In this document: positions 1 through 5,935 of the stretch, one piece after another
How the letters are laid out: each line of letters begins with the position of its first letter
Numbering within the stretch: the stretch's first letter is position 1
NCBI GenBank assembly: GCA_937915065.1
Contig: CALDMR010000139.1
Coordinates: forward strand, 1-8,226
Reading direction: 5' to 3'
Length of the DNA stretch: 8,226 nucleotides
From: an uncultured Clostridia bacterium
GTDB lineage: Bacteria > Bacillota > Clostridia > Oscillospirales > Oscillospiraceae
Translations under genes and position numbers: made by a program
Notes under the pieces: generated by a model
The model's input: only the letters and a program-made list of their open reading frames with translations
The model's database searches: none
What the model was told of the DNA's origin: nothing

Positions 1-361
1 GGACGAAAACCGTGTCCGCCGGCAGGGCGTCGGCAATGTTTTCACTCCACTCCACGGCACATATGCCGCCGCGGTCCAGATAATCGTCCCACCCGATGTC
101 GTACAGGGCGTCGCTGTCTTCCAGGCGGTAAACGTCGAAATGAAACAGGGGCACGCGGCCCAGGTATTCATTTACAATGGTAAAGGTGGGGCTGGTGACC
201 CGGCCGGTATAGCCCAGGCCCCGGGCCAGACCCCGGGTAAAGGCGGTTTTGCCCATGCCCAGGCCGCCGCTGTATGCCACCACGGCACCGGGGGCAAGGG
301 CTGCGGCCAGCGCTTCGCCCAGCTGCTCGGTTTCCGCTTCGCTGCGGGAAAGATGTTCCAT
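1..361 (-). CDS. tsaE: tRNA threonylcarbamoyladenosine biosynthesis ATPase TsaE (3' end cut off by window)
   Basis: TsaE is the P-loop ATPase that works with TsaB and TsaD to place the threonylcarbamoyl group on A37 of tRNAs reading ANN codons. Reading the minus strand from the ATG at 361 gives 120 residues. They include a Walker A motif (GGLGMGKT, residues 32-39), the TSPTF segment (56-60) that follows it in this family, the HFDVYRLE stretch (74-81, with D76) and AVEWSEN (102-108), the usual TsaE order. The family is about 150 residues, so roughly 30 C-terminal residues lie left of the window. The Shine-Dalgarno is weak (only GTGAGA upstream), and an in-frame GTG three codons earlier is possible but no better supported. 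In many Firmicutes tsaB and rimI follow tsaE; that cannot be checked here. The gene is divergent from the SEDS gene. Confidence 0.95.
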   Translation of the reverse strand, partial: MEHLSRSEAETEQLGEALAAALAPGAVVAYSGGLGMGKTAFTRGLARGLGYTGRVTSPTFTIVNEYLGRVPLFHFDVYRLEDSDALYDIGWDDYLDRGGICAVEWSENIADALPADTVFV

Positions 362-388
362 GGTTCTCACATCACTTGTTTGAGTTTG

Positions 389-420
389 CGCCGCCCGCTG
401 TGGGCGGCGTTTCTTTTATA
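389..420 (+). terminator. Terminator-like hairpin, plus-strand orientation
   Basis: An 8-bp perfect GC stem (CGCCGCCC 389-396, GGGCGGCG 402-409) with a 5-nt loop is followed by TTTCTTTTATA on the plus strand. This has the form of an intrinsic terminator for rightward transcripts, yet the only gene to its left (tsaE) is read leftward. On the minus strand the same hairpin would lie in the tsaE leader, without a U-tract. Confidence 0.5.
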
Positions 421-452
421 CTATCACACAATGGCGGCGCTGTACAGAATTG

Positions 453-481
453 TTTACTTCTTTTGCCGGTTATGATAAAAT
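453..481 (+). promoter_or_regulatory. Candidate sigma-A promoter of the SEDS gene
   Basis: There is a -35-like TTTACT (453-458), a 17-bp spacer and a -10-like TAAAAT (476-481) preceded by TGA, which makes an extended -10 (TGn). An overlapping TATGAT at 471-476 is an alternative -10. The predicted transcript start is about 488, giving a leader of roughly 40 nt before the ATG at 529. The stretch is AT-rich compared with its surroundings. It is called from consensus only. Confidence 0.5.
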
Positions 482-528
482 AGAGCCCATACTGGATGAG
501 CAGAGCCATTTTTGGAGAGGATATACCT

Positions 529-1677
529 ATGGCAGAGCGTTTATTTTCGAGAATCAGGCGTTTTTTCAGCCAGGCAGACCTGCTGCTGCTGGCTTTGTGC
601 GTGGGCGCATCGCTGTTCGGCATTCTGCTGATCGCCAGCGCAACCAACTATACCGAGTCTTTGCGGTATGTGGCAGTGCAGTCTGTGGCCCTGGTGCTGG
701 GCATTGGCCTGTATGCCTTTTTTTCCTTTGTGGATGTGGAAGAAGCATCGGAAAAGTGGAAATGGATTTTTATTTTTAATGTGGGATTTATCCTGCTGCT
801 GCTGACGCCTTTGGGCATTTCGGCAGGCGGTAACCGGGCCTGGCTCAGTATCCCCGGCTTTCCCATGGATATCCAGCCGGCGGAGATCGTGAAGGTGACC
901 TTTATCATCCTGCTGGCCAAGCAGCTGGCCTATTATCAGGAGCGGGATCTCAGTTCGGTGACGTCCGTGGCTTTTTACGGGGGACATTTCCTGCTTATGG
1001 TGGGGCTGCTGTATGCGGTGTCCGGCGACGCGGGCAGCTGCCTGGTGTATGCGGTGATTTTTATTTTTATGACCTTTGCGGCGGGCGTAAAGCTGCGGTG
1101 GTTTGTGCTGGGGGGCGGCGGCTTGGCCGCTGCGCTGGTGCTGGCCTGGAACACGGGGCTGTTTCCCGGTTATATGCGCCGGCGGATCGAGGTGATCCTG
1201 GATCACAGCCTGTATCCCATGAACGAAGGATGGCACCAGGGGCGCAGCCTGATTGCCTTTGGCAGCGGCGGCTGGTTTGGCCAGGGGCTGTTCAACGGCA
1301 CCCAAACCCAGCAGAGCAGCAAAAGCAGCCTGCCCGCCCGCCACACGGACTTCATCTTTTCCGTGGCCGGCGAGGAACTGGGATATATCGGCTGTATTGC
1401 CATCATCGCCATTCTGGTGGCCATTATTGTGCGCTGCCTGGTGGTGGCGCGGCGGGCCAAGACGCCCATGGGTTCTCTGATTTGCGTGGGCGTGGCGGCC
1501 ATGCTCAGTTTTCAGATGATCGAGAATATCGGCATGTGTATTTTTGTGATGCCGGTTATCGGTCTGACGCTGCCGTTTTTCAGCTACGGCGGCTCCTCGC
1601 TGCTGACTGTGTTTGCCGCCATGGGCATTGTGTCGGGCATCAAAGTGCGATCCCTGCCCGAATGGCTGCGGGATTAA
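529..1677 (+). CDS. SEDS family peptidoglycan glycosyltransferase (RodA/FtsW)
   Basis: SEDS proteins are polytopic membrane enzymes that polymerise lipid II into glycan strands, RodA for the side wall and FtsW for the septum, each with a class B penicillin-binding protein. The product is 382 residues with about ten hydrophobic segments. Visible family motifs are NRAWLSIPGF (102-111), QPAEIVK (116-122), GSGGWFGQGL, HTDFIFSVAGEELGYIG with the conserved aspartate near residue 274, and PVIGLTLPFFSYGGSSL close to the C terminus. ATG 529 was chosen because GGAGAGG (514-520) sits 8 nt upstream; an in-frame ATG at 496 has no ribosome binding site. The length suits either RodA or FtsW. The lack of a long C-terminal tail and the IENIGM...PVIGLTLPFFSYGG pattern favour RodA, but no mreB or PBP gene lies alongside to decide it, so no symbol is given. 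Confidence 0.93.
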   Translation: MAERLFSRIRRFFSQADLLLLALCVGASLFGILLIASATNYTESLRYVAVQSVALVLGIGLYAFFSFVDVEEASEKWKWIFIFNVGFILLLLTPLGISAGGNRAWLSIPGFPMDIQPAEIVKVTFIILLAKQLAYYQERDLSSVTSVAFYGGHFLLMVGLLYAVSGDAGSCLVYAVIFIFMTFAAGVKLRWFVLGGGGLAAALVLAWNTGLFPGYMRRRIEVILDHSLYPMNEGWHQGRSLIAFGSGGWFGQGLFNGTQTQQSSKSSLPARHTDFIFSVAGEELGYIGCIAIIAILVAIIVRCLVVARRAKTPMGSLICVGVAAMLSFQMIENIGMCIFVMPVIGLTLPFFSYGGSSLLTVFAAMGIVSGIKVRSLPEWLRD

Positions 1678-1711
1678 GCGGCGCATGGGCATTGGGCTGA
1701 AGCGCGTTTTG

Positions 1712-1750
1712 AAAGGGCGGCAGATGCGTCGGCATCTGCCGCCCTTTCTG
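1712..1750 (+). terminator. Long perfect hairpin after the SEDS gene
   Basis: A 16-bp perfect inverted repeat (1712-1727 and 1732-1747) with a 4-nt loop begins 34 bp after the SEDS stop codon. The only T-run is the CCCTTT at the end of the right arm, followed by CTG, so the U-tract is poor. It probably ends or stabilises the 3' end of the SEDS transcript. Confidence 0.6.
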
Positions 1751-1803
1751 CAAATGCAACGGCTGGTTGCGCAAATGCCGCGGCAACGCGGTGGAGCGCA
1801 ACC
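1750..1803. promoter_or_regulatory. Candidate operator region of the XRE gene: direct and inverted repeats
   Basis: Two exact copies of GCAAATGC (1750-1757 and 1771-1778) start 21 bp apart, two helical turns. The second overlaps the palindrome TTGCGCAA (1767-1774) and abuts TGCCGCGGCA (1776-1785). In addition GGTTGCGC (1765-1772) and GCGCAACC (1796-1803) form an 8-bp inverted repeat that reaches the expected -35 region of the next gene. Autoregulation by the adjacent XRE protein is an inference. Confidence 0.35.
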
Positions 1804-1820
1804 GAGGGCTTGGGTACAAT
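1792..1820 (+). promoter_or_regulatory. Candidate promoter of the XRE gene
   Basis: TACAAT at 1815-1820 matches the -10 consensus at five of six positions. The hexamer 17 bp upstream (TGGAGC, 1792-1797) is a poor -35, which could mean that the promoter needs an activator or is weak. The transcript would start near 1827, giving a leader of only about 20 nt. Confidence 0.4.
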
Positions 1821-1846
1821 GAAGCTGATGAAAGGAGGTGCGGCCC

Positions 1847-2485
1847 ATGACATTTGGAGAAAAATTGCAGGTGCTGCGCAAAAGCCGGGGCCTTTCCCAG
1901 GAGCAATTGGCCGAAGTGTTGGAGGTATCCCGTCAGGCGGTTTCCAAGTGGGAACTGAATGCATCCATGCCGGACGCGGAGAAGATCGTGGAAATCAGCC
2001 GCCGTTTTTCTGTGAGTACGGATTATTTGCTCAAGAATGAACTGGAAGAGGAACCCGCTGCGCCTGCGGCCGGTGTGGCCGATTGGGCGGAAAGAAAGGG
2101 AAATGAAGAGGCACGGCGCAGGGCGGCACTTTTGGGCTGCTTGGGTGTGATGGTTCTGGGGATGCTGTTTTCCATTGTGATTTGGCTGCTATGGAGAAGC
2201 TGGCTGCTGTATAGCGTCGGCTATATGGTGGAATTGGCGGCCTGGTTTGTCTTTGAGATTTTGTTGGGACGGGATGAGAAAGAGCAGCGGCGGTGTCAGC
2301 GCCTGCGGTTTTACGGTGCGGCGGTCTGGCTGTTGGCCATGCCTGTGGTGTTCATTCTTTTCCCTATTGTTGATGTATTGTGGAATGCTTTTGGCGCACA
2401 TGGCAATGCTGTTGTGTTTGGCGTTGCCGTCGCTGCGGTATGTCTGTGCATCAGCGGTTCCTGTTATAATGGCTTGAAAAAATAA
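1847..2485 (+). CDS. XRE-family HTH regulator with C-terminal membrane helices
   Basis: The product has 212 residues. Residues 3-62 are a classic XRE/Cro-CI helix-turn-helix domain (LSQEQLAEVL...SRQAVSKWE, then TDYLL), the form common in Firmicutes regulators. An acidic, alanine/proline-rich linker (65-90) and an RRR cluster at 90-92 lead to four hydrophobic segments at about 94-116, 119-140, 155-176 and 187-206. The protein is therefore probably a membrane-tethered DNA-binding protein. Its target and signal are unknown, and the tail matches no sensor family that I recognise. ATG 1847 is placed by AAAGGAGG (1831-1838) 8 nt upstream; a GTG at 1838 would lie inside the ribosome binding site. 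It is a single-gene unit between the hairpin at 1712 and the terminator at 2487. Confidence 0.85.
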   Translation: MTFGEKLQVLRKSRGLSQEQLAEVLEVSRQAVSKWELNASMPDAEKIVEISRRFSVSTDYLLKNELEEEPAAPAAGVADWAERKGNEEARRRAALLGCLGVMVLGMLFSIVIWLLWRSWLLYSVGYMVELAAWFVFEILLGRDEKEQRRCQRLRFYGAAVWLLAMPVVFILFPIVDVLWNAFGAHGNAVVFGVAVAAVCLCISGSCYNGLKK

Positions 2486-2486
2486 T

Positions 2487-2524
2487 AAAAGGACGGTTTT
2501 GCAATTTGCAAAACCGTCCTTTTT
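2487..2524. terminator. Bidirectional intrinsic terminator
   Basis: A 16-bp perfect stem (2487-2502 and 2508-2523) around the loop AATTT ends in TTTTT on the plus strand. On the minus strand it ends in TTTTATTATTTTTT. It lies between two converging genes and can serve both the XRE gene and the purine cluster ending in purD. Confidence 0.92.
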
Positions 2525-2532
2525 GTACCCAA

Positions 2533-3786
2533 TTACTTCCGGCCGATATCCGTGCGGTAGTGGGCATCCTGGAAAGAGATACCCTTCACGGCGCCGTAAG
2601 CCTTAGTGATTGCCTGTTCCAGATCTTCGGCCGTGGCGGTCACGCCCAGCACCCGGCCGCCGTTGGTCAGATATGCGCCGTCCTCCAGCTTTGTGCCGGC
2701 GTGATAGACGAACACATCCTCCGGCACGCTGTCCAGGCCGCTGATCGCATATCCCTTCTGGTAGTCCAGGGGATAGCCGCCGCTGGCCATCACGATGCAG
2801 CAGGCGGCGCCGGTGCTCCACTGAATATCCAGATGATCCAGGGTGCCGTTGGTGCAGGCCAGCATGATGTCCAGCAGGTCGGTTTTCAGCAGGCTCAGCA
2901 CGGGCTGGGTTTCGGGGTCGCCGAAGCGGGAGTTGTATTCCACGACCTTGGGGCCGTTGGGGGTCAGCATCAGGCCGAAATACAGGCAGCCCTGGAAAGG
3001 ACGGCCCTCCTGGGCCATGGCCTCCACGGTGGGGCGGAAGATGGTATCCATGCAGACCTGGGCGATCTCGGGGGTGTATTTGGGACTGGGGGCAAAAGCG
3101 CCCATGCCGCCGGTGTTGGGGCCCTGATCGTCATTATAGGCGCGCTTGTGATCCTGGGAGGACAGCATGGGGCTGAGATGCTCCCCGTCCACAAAGCAGA
3201 GGACGGATACCTCGGGGCCGGTCATGCACTCCTCGATAACCACCCGGGCGCCGGCTTCGCCGAATTTTTTGTCGCCCATCATGGAGCGGATGGCGTCTTC
3301 GGCCTCTGCCACGCTCTGCGCTACCACCACGCCCTTGCCCAGAGCCAGGCCGTCGGCCTTGACCACAATGGGCGCGCCCTCGGCGCGGACATAGGCCAGG
3401 GCCTGTTCCATATCGGTGAAGATCTCATATTTTGCCGTGGGGATGTGGTATTTTTTCATCAGATCCTTGGAAAAGGATTTGCTGGCCTCAATGATGGCAG
3501 CATTTTTGTGGGGGCCGAAGGCAGGGATCCCGGCTTCGGCCAGGGCGTCCACCATGCCCAGAGCCAGGGGATCGTCGGGAGCAACCACTACATAATCCAC
3601 CTGGTTTTCTTTGGCGAAGGCCACCATGGAGGCAACATCCGTCGCCTTGATATTCACGCATTCGGCCTGGGCAGCAATGCCGCCGTTGCCGGGGGCGCAC
3701 CAGAGCTTGTCGACTTTGGGGCTTTTGGCCAGGGCGCACACCATTGCGTGCTCCCGTCCGCCGCCGCCGACGACGAGAACCTTCAT
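2533..3786 (-). CDS. purD: Phosphoribosylamine-glycine ligase (GAR synthetase)
   Basis: PurD joins glycine to 5-phosphoribosylamine using ATP, giving GAR, the second step of de novo purine synthesis in the cytosol. The 417-residue product has the normal length. It shows the N-terminal dinucleotide-like loop GGGGREHA (7-14), APGNGG (31-36), the ATP-grasp segments KADGLALGKGV and QGPNTGGMGAFAP, the family signature RFGDPETQ (287-294) and the usual C-terminal YRTDIGRK. The stretch APDDPLALG, where enterobacterial PurD has GPEAPLV, is a variant I associate with Clostridia. AGAAAGG (3797-3803) lies 10 nt before the ATG. This is the last gene of the minus-strand purine cluster, stopping 9 bp from the bidirectional terminator. 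A 210-bp structured spacer separates it from the upstream transformylase gene. Confidence 0.98.
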   Translation of the reverse strand: MKVLVVGGGGREHAMVCALAKSPKVDKLWCAPGNGGIAAQAECVNIKATDVASMVAFAKENQVDYVVVAPDDPLALGMVDALAEAGIPAFGPHKNAAIIEASKSFSKDLMKKYHIPTAKYEIFTDMEQALAYVRAEGAPIVVKADGLALGKGVVVAQSVAEAEDAIRSMMGDKKFGEAGARVVIEECMTGPEVSVLCFVDGEHLSPMLSSQDHKRAYNDDQGPNTGGMGAFAPSPKYTPEIAQVCMDTIFRPTVEAMAQEGRPFQGCLYFGLMLTPNGPKVVEYNSRFGDPETQPVLSLLKTDLLDIMLACTNGTLDHLDIQWSTGAACCIVMASGGYPLDYQKGYAISGLDSVPEDVFVYHAGTKLEDGAYLTNGGRVLGVTATAEDLEQAITKAYGAVKGISFQDAHYRTDIGRK

Positions 3787-3818
3787 GTTCGATCAACCTT
3801 TCTGTGATAAAGTGGGTG

Positions 3819-3848
3819 AAAAGCCTTGCAGTATTTTCGCCGCAAGGC
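3819..3848 (-). terminator. Terminator-like hairpin in the purD leader
   Basis: On the minus strand GCCTTGC and GCAAGGC (3842-3848 and 3823-3829) pair across a 12-nt loop, followed directly by TTTT (3822-3819). It ends 32 bp before the purD start codon, so it could act as a weak terminator or attenuator for transcripts entering purD. The stem is short and the loop large, so the call is tentative. Confidence 0.35.
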
Positions 3849-3956
3849 CAAAAGCAATCAAAGTGTCCGGAGCAGGACATGCGCCTGCGCAGGACACCGC
3901 TGCCTCCGGCCGTGGCGGCCGGAGGCGCTTTCGCTGTGCGAAAGCGGGAGGGTGAT

Positions 3957-3986
3957 CTAAAGAGGGGGAGCGATCCCCCTCTTTAG
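3957..3986. repeat. 13-bp perfect inverted repeat after the AICAR transformylase gene
   Basis: CTAAAGAGGGGGA and its complement flank a loop that reads GCGA (a GNRA tetraloop) on the plus strand and TCGC on the minus strand. It starts 10 bp beyond the transformylase stop codon. No U-run follows on the minus strand, so it is more likely an mRNA 3'-end stabiliser or a REP-like palindrome than a full terminator. Confidence 0.6.
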
Positions 3987-3996
3987 AGCGAAGCAC

Positions 3997-5175
3997 TTAG
4001 TGGTGGAACAGTCTCATGCCGGTGAAGGCCATGACAATGCCGTATTTGTTGGCGGTTTCGATAACATGGTCGTCGCGGATGGAGCCGCCGGGCTCGGCAA
4101 TATACTGCACGCCGCTCTTGCGGGCCCGCTCCACATTGTCGCCAAAGGGGAAGAAAGCGTCGCTGCCCACGGTCACGCCGCTCTGGGTGGCGATCCAGGC
4201 TTTCTTTTCCTCGGCAGTCAGCACTTCGGGCTTGACCTTGAAGGTGTTCTGCCAAACGCCCTCGGCTAGGATATCTTCGTATTCGTCGGAGGTGTAAATG
4301 TCGATCGCGTTGTCGCGGTCGGGGCGGCGGATGCCGTCCACAAACTGCAGGCCCAGCACCTTGGGATGCTGGCGCAGATACCAGTTGTCGGCCTTGTTGC
4401 CGGCCAGACGGGTGCAGTGGATGCGGCTCTGCTGGCCGGCGCCCACGCCGATGGCCTGGCCGTCTTTTACATAGCAGACCGAGTTGGACTGGGTGTATTT
4501 TAAGGTGATCAGAGAGACGATCATATCGATCTTGGCCTGCTGGGGCAGGTCTTTGTTTTCGGTTACAATGTTCTCCAGCAGCGCTTCGTTGATTTTGAAG
4601 TTGTTGCGGCCCTGCTCAAAGGTGATGCCGAACACATCCTTGTGCTCCTGCTCAGCGGGGACATAGTTCGGGTCGATCTGGACAACGTTGTAGCCGCCTT
4701 TTTTCTTGGTTTTCAGAATTTCCAGGGCTTCGTCCGTATAGCCCGGGGCGATGATGCCGTCGGAAACCTCGTACTTCAGGTAGGTGGCGGTGGCAGCGTC
4801 GCAGATGTCGGACAGGGCGGCCCAGTCGCCGTAGGAGCACAGGCGGTCTGCGCCGCGGGCGCGGATATAAGCACAGGCAATGGGGGACAGTTCTGCATCC
4901 TCATCGACGAAGTAGATCTTTTTGTCGGTCTCGCTCAGGGGCAGGCCCACAGCGGCGCCGGCGGGAGAAACATGCTTGAAGGAAGCAGCGGCGGGCAGGC
5001 CCGTGGCTTCTTTCAGTTCGCGCACCAGCTGCCAGGAGTTGAAGGCGTCCAGAAAGTTGATATAGCCGGGCTTGCCGTTGAGCACGGTGATGGGCAGCTC
5101 GCTGCCGTCCTTCATATAGATGCGGGAAGGCTTCTGATTGGGGTTGCAGCCGTATTTCAGTTCCAGTTCATTCAT
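3997..5175 (-). CDS. purH: Stand-alone AICAR transformylase (PurH C-terminal domain, ATIC-like)
   Basis: The enzyme formylates AICAR with 10-formyl-tetrahydrofolate to FAICAR, the ninth step of purine synthesis. The 392-residue product starts at LKYGCNPNQ, exactly where the transformylase half of bifunctional PurH/ATIC begins; the N-terminal cyclohydrolase (MGS-like) domain is missing. Visible are the catalytic Lys-His pair in SFKHVSPAGAAVG (K67, H68), EVSDGIIAPGY (136-146), KYTQSNSVCY (226-235), GAGQQSRIHCTRLAG (245-259) and SDAFFPF (338-344), ending in MRLFHH. From memory these match animal ATIC almost exactly and differ from E. coli PurH (KHANPCGVA, GAGQMSR). ATG 5175 is chosen because AAAGGACGG lies upstream (AAAGGA at 5187-5192); longer readings to 5235 overlap the upstream gene. 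The missing activity is supplied by the PurO-type gene 22 bp upstream. Confidence 0.96.
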   Translation of the reverse strand: MNELELKYGCNPNQKPSRIYMKDGSELPITVLNGKPGYINFLDAFNSWQLVRELKEATGLPAAASFKHVSPAGAAVGLPLSETDKKIYFVDEDAELSPIACAYIRARGADRLCSYGDWAALSDICDAATATYLKYEVSDGIIAPGYTDEALEILKTKKKGGYNVVQIDPNYVPAEQEHKDVFGITFEQGRNNFKINEALLENIVTENKDLPQQAKIDMIVSLITLKYTQSNSVCYVKDGQAIGVGAGQQSRIHCTRLAGNKADNWYLRQHPKVLGLQFVDGIRRPDRDNAIDIYTSDEYEDILAEGVWQNTFKVKPEVLTAEEKKAWIATQSGVTVGSDAFFPFGDNVERARKSGVQYIAEPGGSIRDDHVIETANKYGIVMAFTGMRLFHH

Positions 5176-5197
5176 GGAAAATACCGTCCTTTCGCAA

Positions 5198-5902
5198 TCA
5201 AACATTTTTGTTGTAGATGCGGCTGTCCACCGCACCGGTTTCCAGGTGGATATAGCGCACGAACAGGGAAACCTTGTTGTCTTCGTTCAGCGCCTTCCAC
5301 AGCATGCCGCCGAAAGCGTCGATGTCGCCCTCCAGCTTCACCGGCTTGGGCTCCCCTTCAAAGGAAGGCAGGGGATTGCCGTCGCCCATGTAGGTGGAGA
5401 TGAAGTGGCCCTCGCCGGCCCGGGGACTGCTGTATTCAAAGAAGTAACGCAGGCAGGAGGAAGGATCGCCCTGGTTGCTCTTGAGAATGGACAGCTTGTA
5501 GTCGCCGTTTTTCTCCACCACGCCGGAGATGCGGGGGGTGTAGTTGGGGGCGTCGGGCTCAAATTCCCGCTGCTGCAGCGCGTGGCGATAGCAGTGGTGC
5601 TCCAGCAGTGCGTCGTGGATGGTGTCGGTCTGATCGCCGTTGGTGACGATGGTCTTGTCGCCCACCACGCGCACGGGGTGATAGATGATCAGACTGGGGT
5701 CTTCCAGTTTGGAGGGGTCGAAAGCTTCGGTCTGGATGCCGTCTTCGGTTTCGGTGAACACACGGTTGCGGGAGTTGGCGCTGCGGCCCATGATCCAATA
5801 GGCGATGACTGCGTTTTCATTGTCGGCGCTGCGGCCCAGGATAATGCCGCGGCCGGGGTAGGAATTGTGCTCCAGCTCCTGCTGGATATCGATCATTTTC
5901 AT
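5198..5902 (-). CDS. purO: IMP cyclohydrolase, PurO type
   Basis: PurO closes the ring of FAICAR to give IMP, the last step of de novo purine synthesis. It is unrelated to the MGS-like cyclohydrolase domain of bacterial PurH and was first described in methanogenic archaea. The 234-residue product carries the family pattern as I remember it: YPGRGIILGRS (15-25), AYWIMGRSANSRNRVF (34-49), IIYHPVRVVG (72-81) and VTNGDQTDTI (86-95), then PRISGVV (123-129). Archaeal PurO is about 200 residues, so this one is somewhat longer. AAAGGAGC, with AGGAG at 5913-5917, lies 10 nt before the ATG at 5902. The gene begins 33 bp after purN and ends 22 bp before the stand-alone transformylase, so the two final steps are co-transcribed. 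The family call is from recall, not a search; the neighbour lacking its cyclohydrolase domain supports it independently. Confidence 0.9.
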   Translation of the reverse strand: MKMIDIQQELEHNSYPGRGIILGRSADNENAVIAYWIMGRSANSRNRVFTETEDGIQTEAFDPSKLEDPSLIIYHPVRVVGDKTIVTNGDQTDTIHDALLEHHCYRHALQQREFEPDAPNYTPRISGVVEKNGDYKLSILKSNQGDPSSCLRYFFEYSSPRAGEGHFISTYMGDGNPLPSFEGEPKPVKLEGDIDAFGGMLWKALNEDNKVSLFVRYIHLETGAVDSRIYNKNV

Positions 5903-5935
5903 AGCTGTCTTGCTCCTTTTCCGAAATGGTGGGGA

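Larger units (their letters stand above)
3787..3996 (-). other. Structured 210-bp spacer between AICAR transformylase gene and purD
   Basis: No gene is seen. In transcription order (minus strand) the spacer holds several hairpins: a 13-bp perfect stem with 4-nt loop (3957-3986), a 9-bp stem with 3-nt loop (3926-3946), an 11-bp stem with 3-nt loop (3902-3926, sharing one base with the previous), a weaker nested pairing (3863-3868 with 3892-3897; 3872-3876 with 3884-3888), and a 7-bp stem followed by TTTT just before purD (3819-3848). Only the last has a terminator-like U-tract. A weak promoter pair, TTGATT (3856-3861) and GAAAAT (3833-3838) with 17 bp between, could give purD its own transcript. 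I recognise no known riboswitch fold. Confidence 0.6.

Noticed and set aside
541..1881. Long minus-strand open frame of about 446 codons opposite the SEDS gene
   Set aside because: It is rich in H, Q, R, G and P with no recognisable motif, lies antisense to a clear SEDS gene, and has no ribosome binding site. It is a GC-rich shadow frame.
2506..3807. Plus-strand open frame of about 433 codons opposite purD
   Set aside because: It is antisense to an unmistakable PurD, has shadow-type composition (H, G, A, Q) and starts inside a terminator hairpin.
3787..3996. Glycine or purine riboswitch before purD
   Set aside because: The spacer has many hairpins, but I could not match the conserved core bases of either riboswitch class, so only a generic structured spacer is reported.
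3787..3996. Insertion sequence or MITE remnant
   Set aside because: The palindromes are separate small hairpins. No outer terminal inverted repeats with target-site duplication and no transposase fragment were found.
5176..5235. N-terminal extension of the AICAR transformylase to 5235
   Set aside because: It would overlap the purO coding end, has no ribosome binding site, and the homologous protein starts at the ATG at 5175, which has AAAGGACGG upstream.
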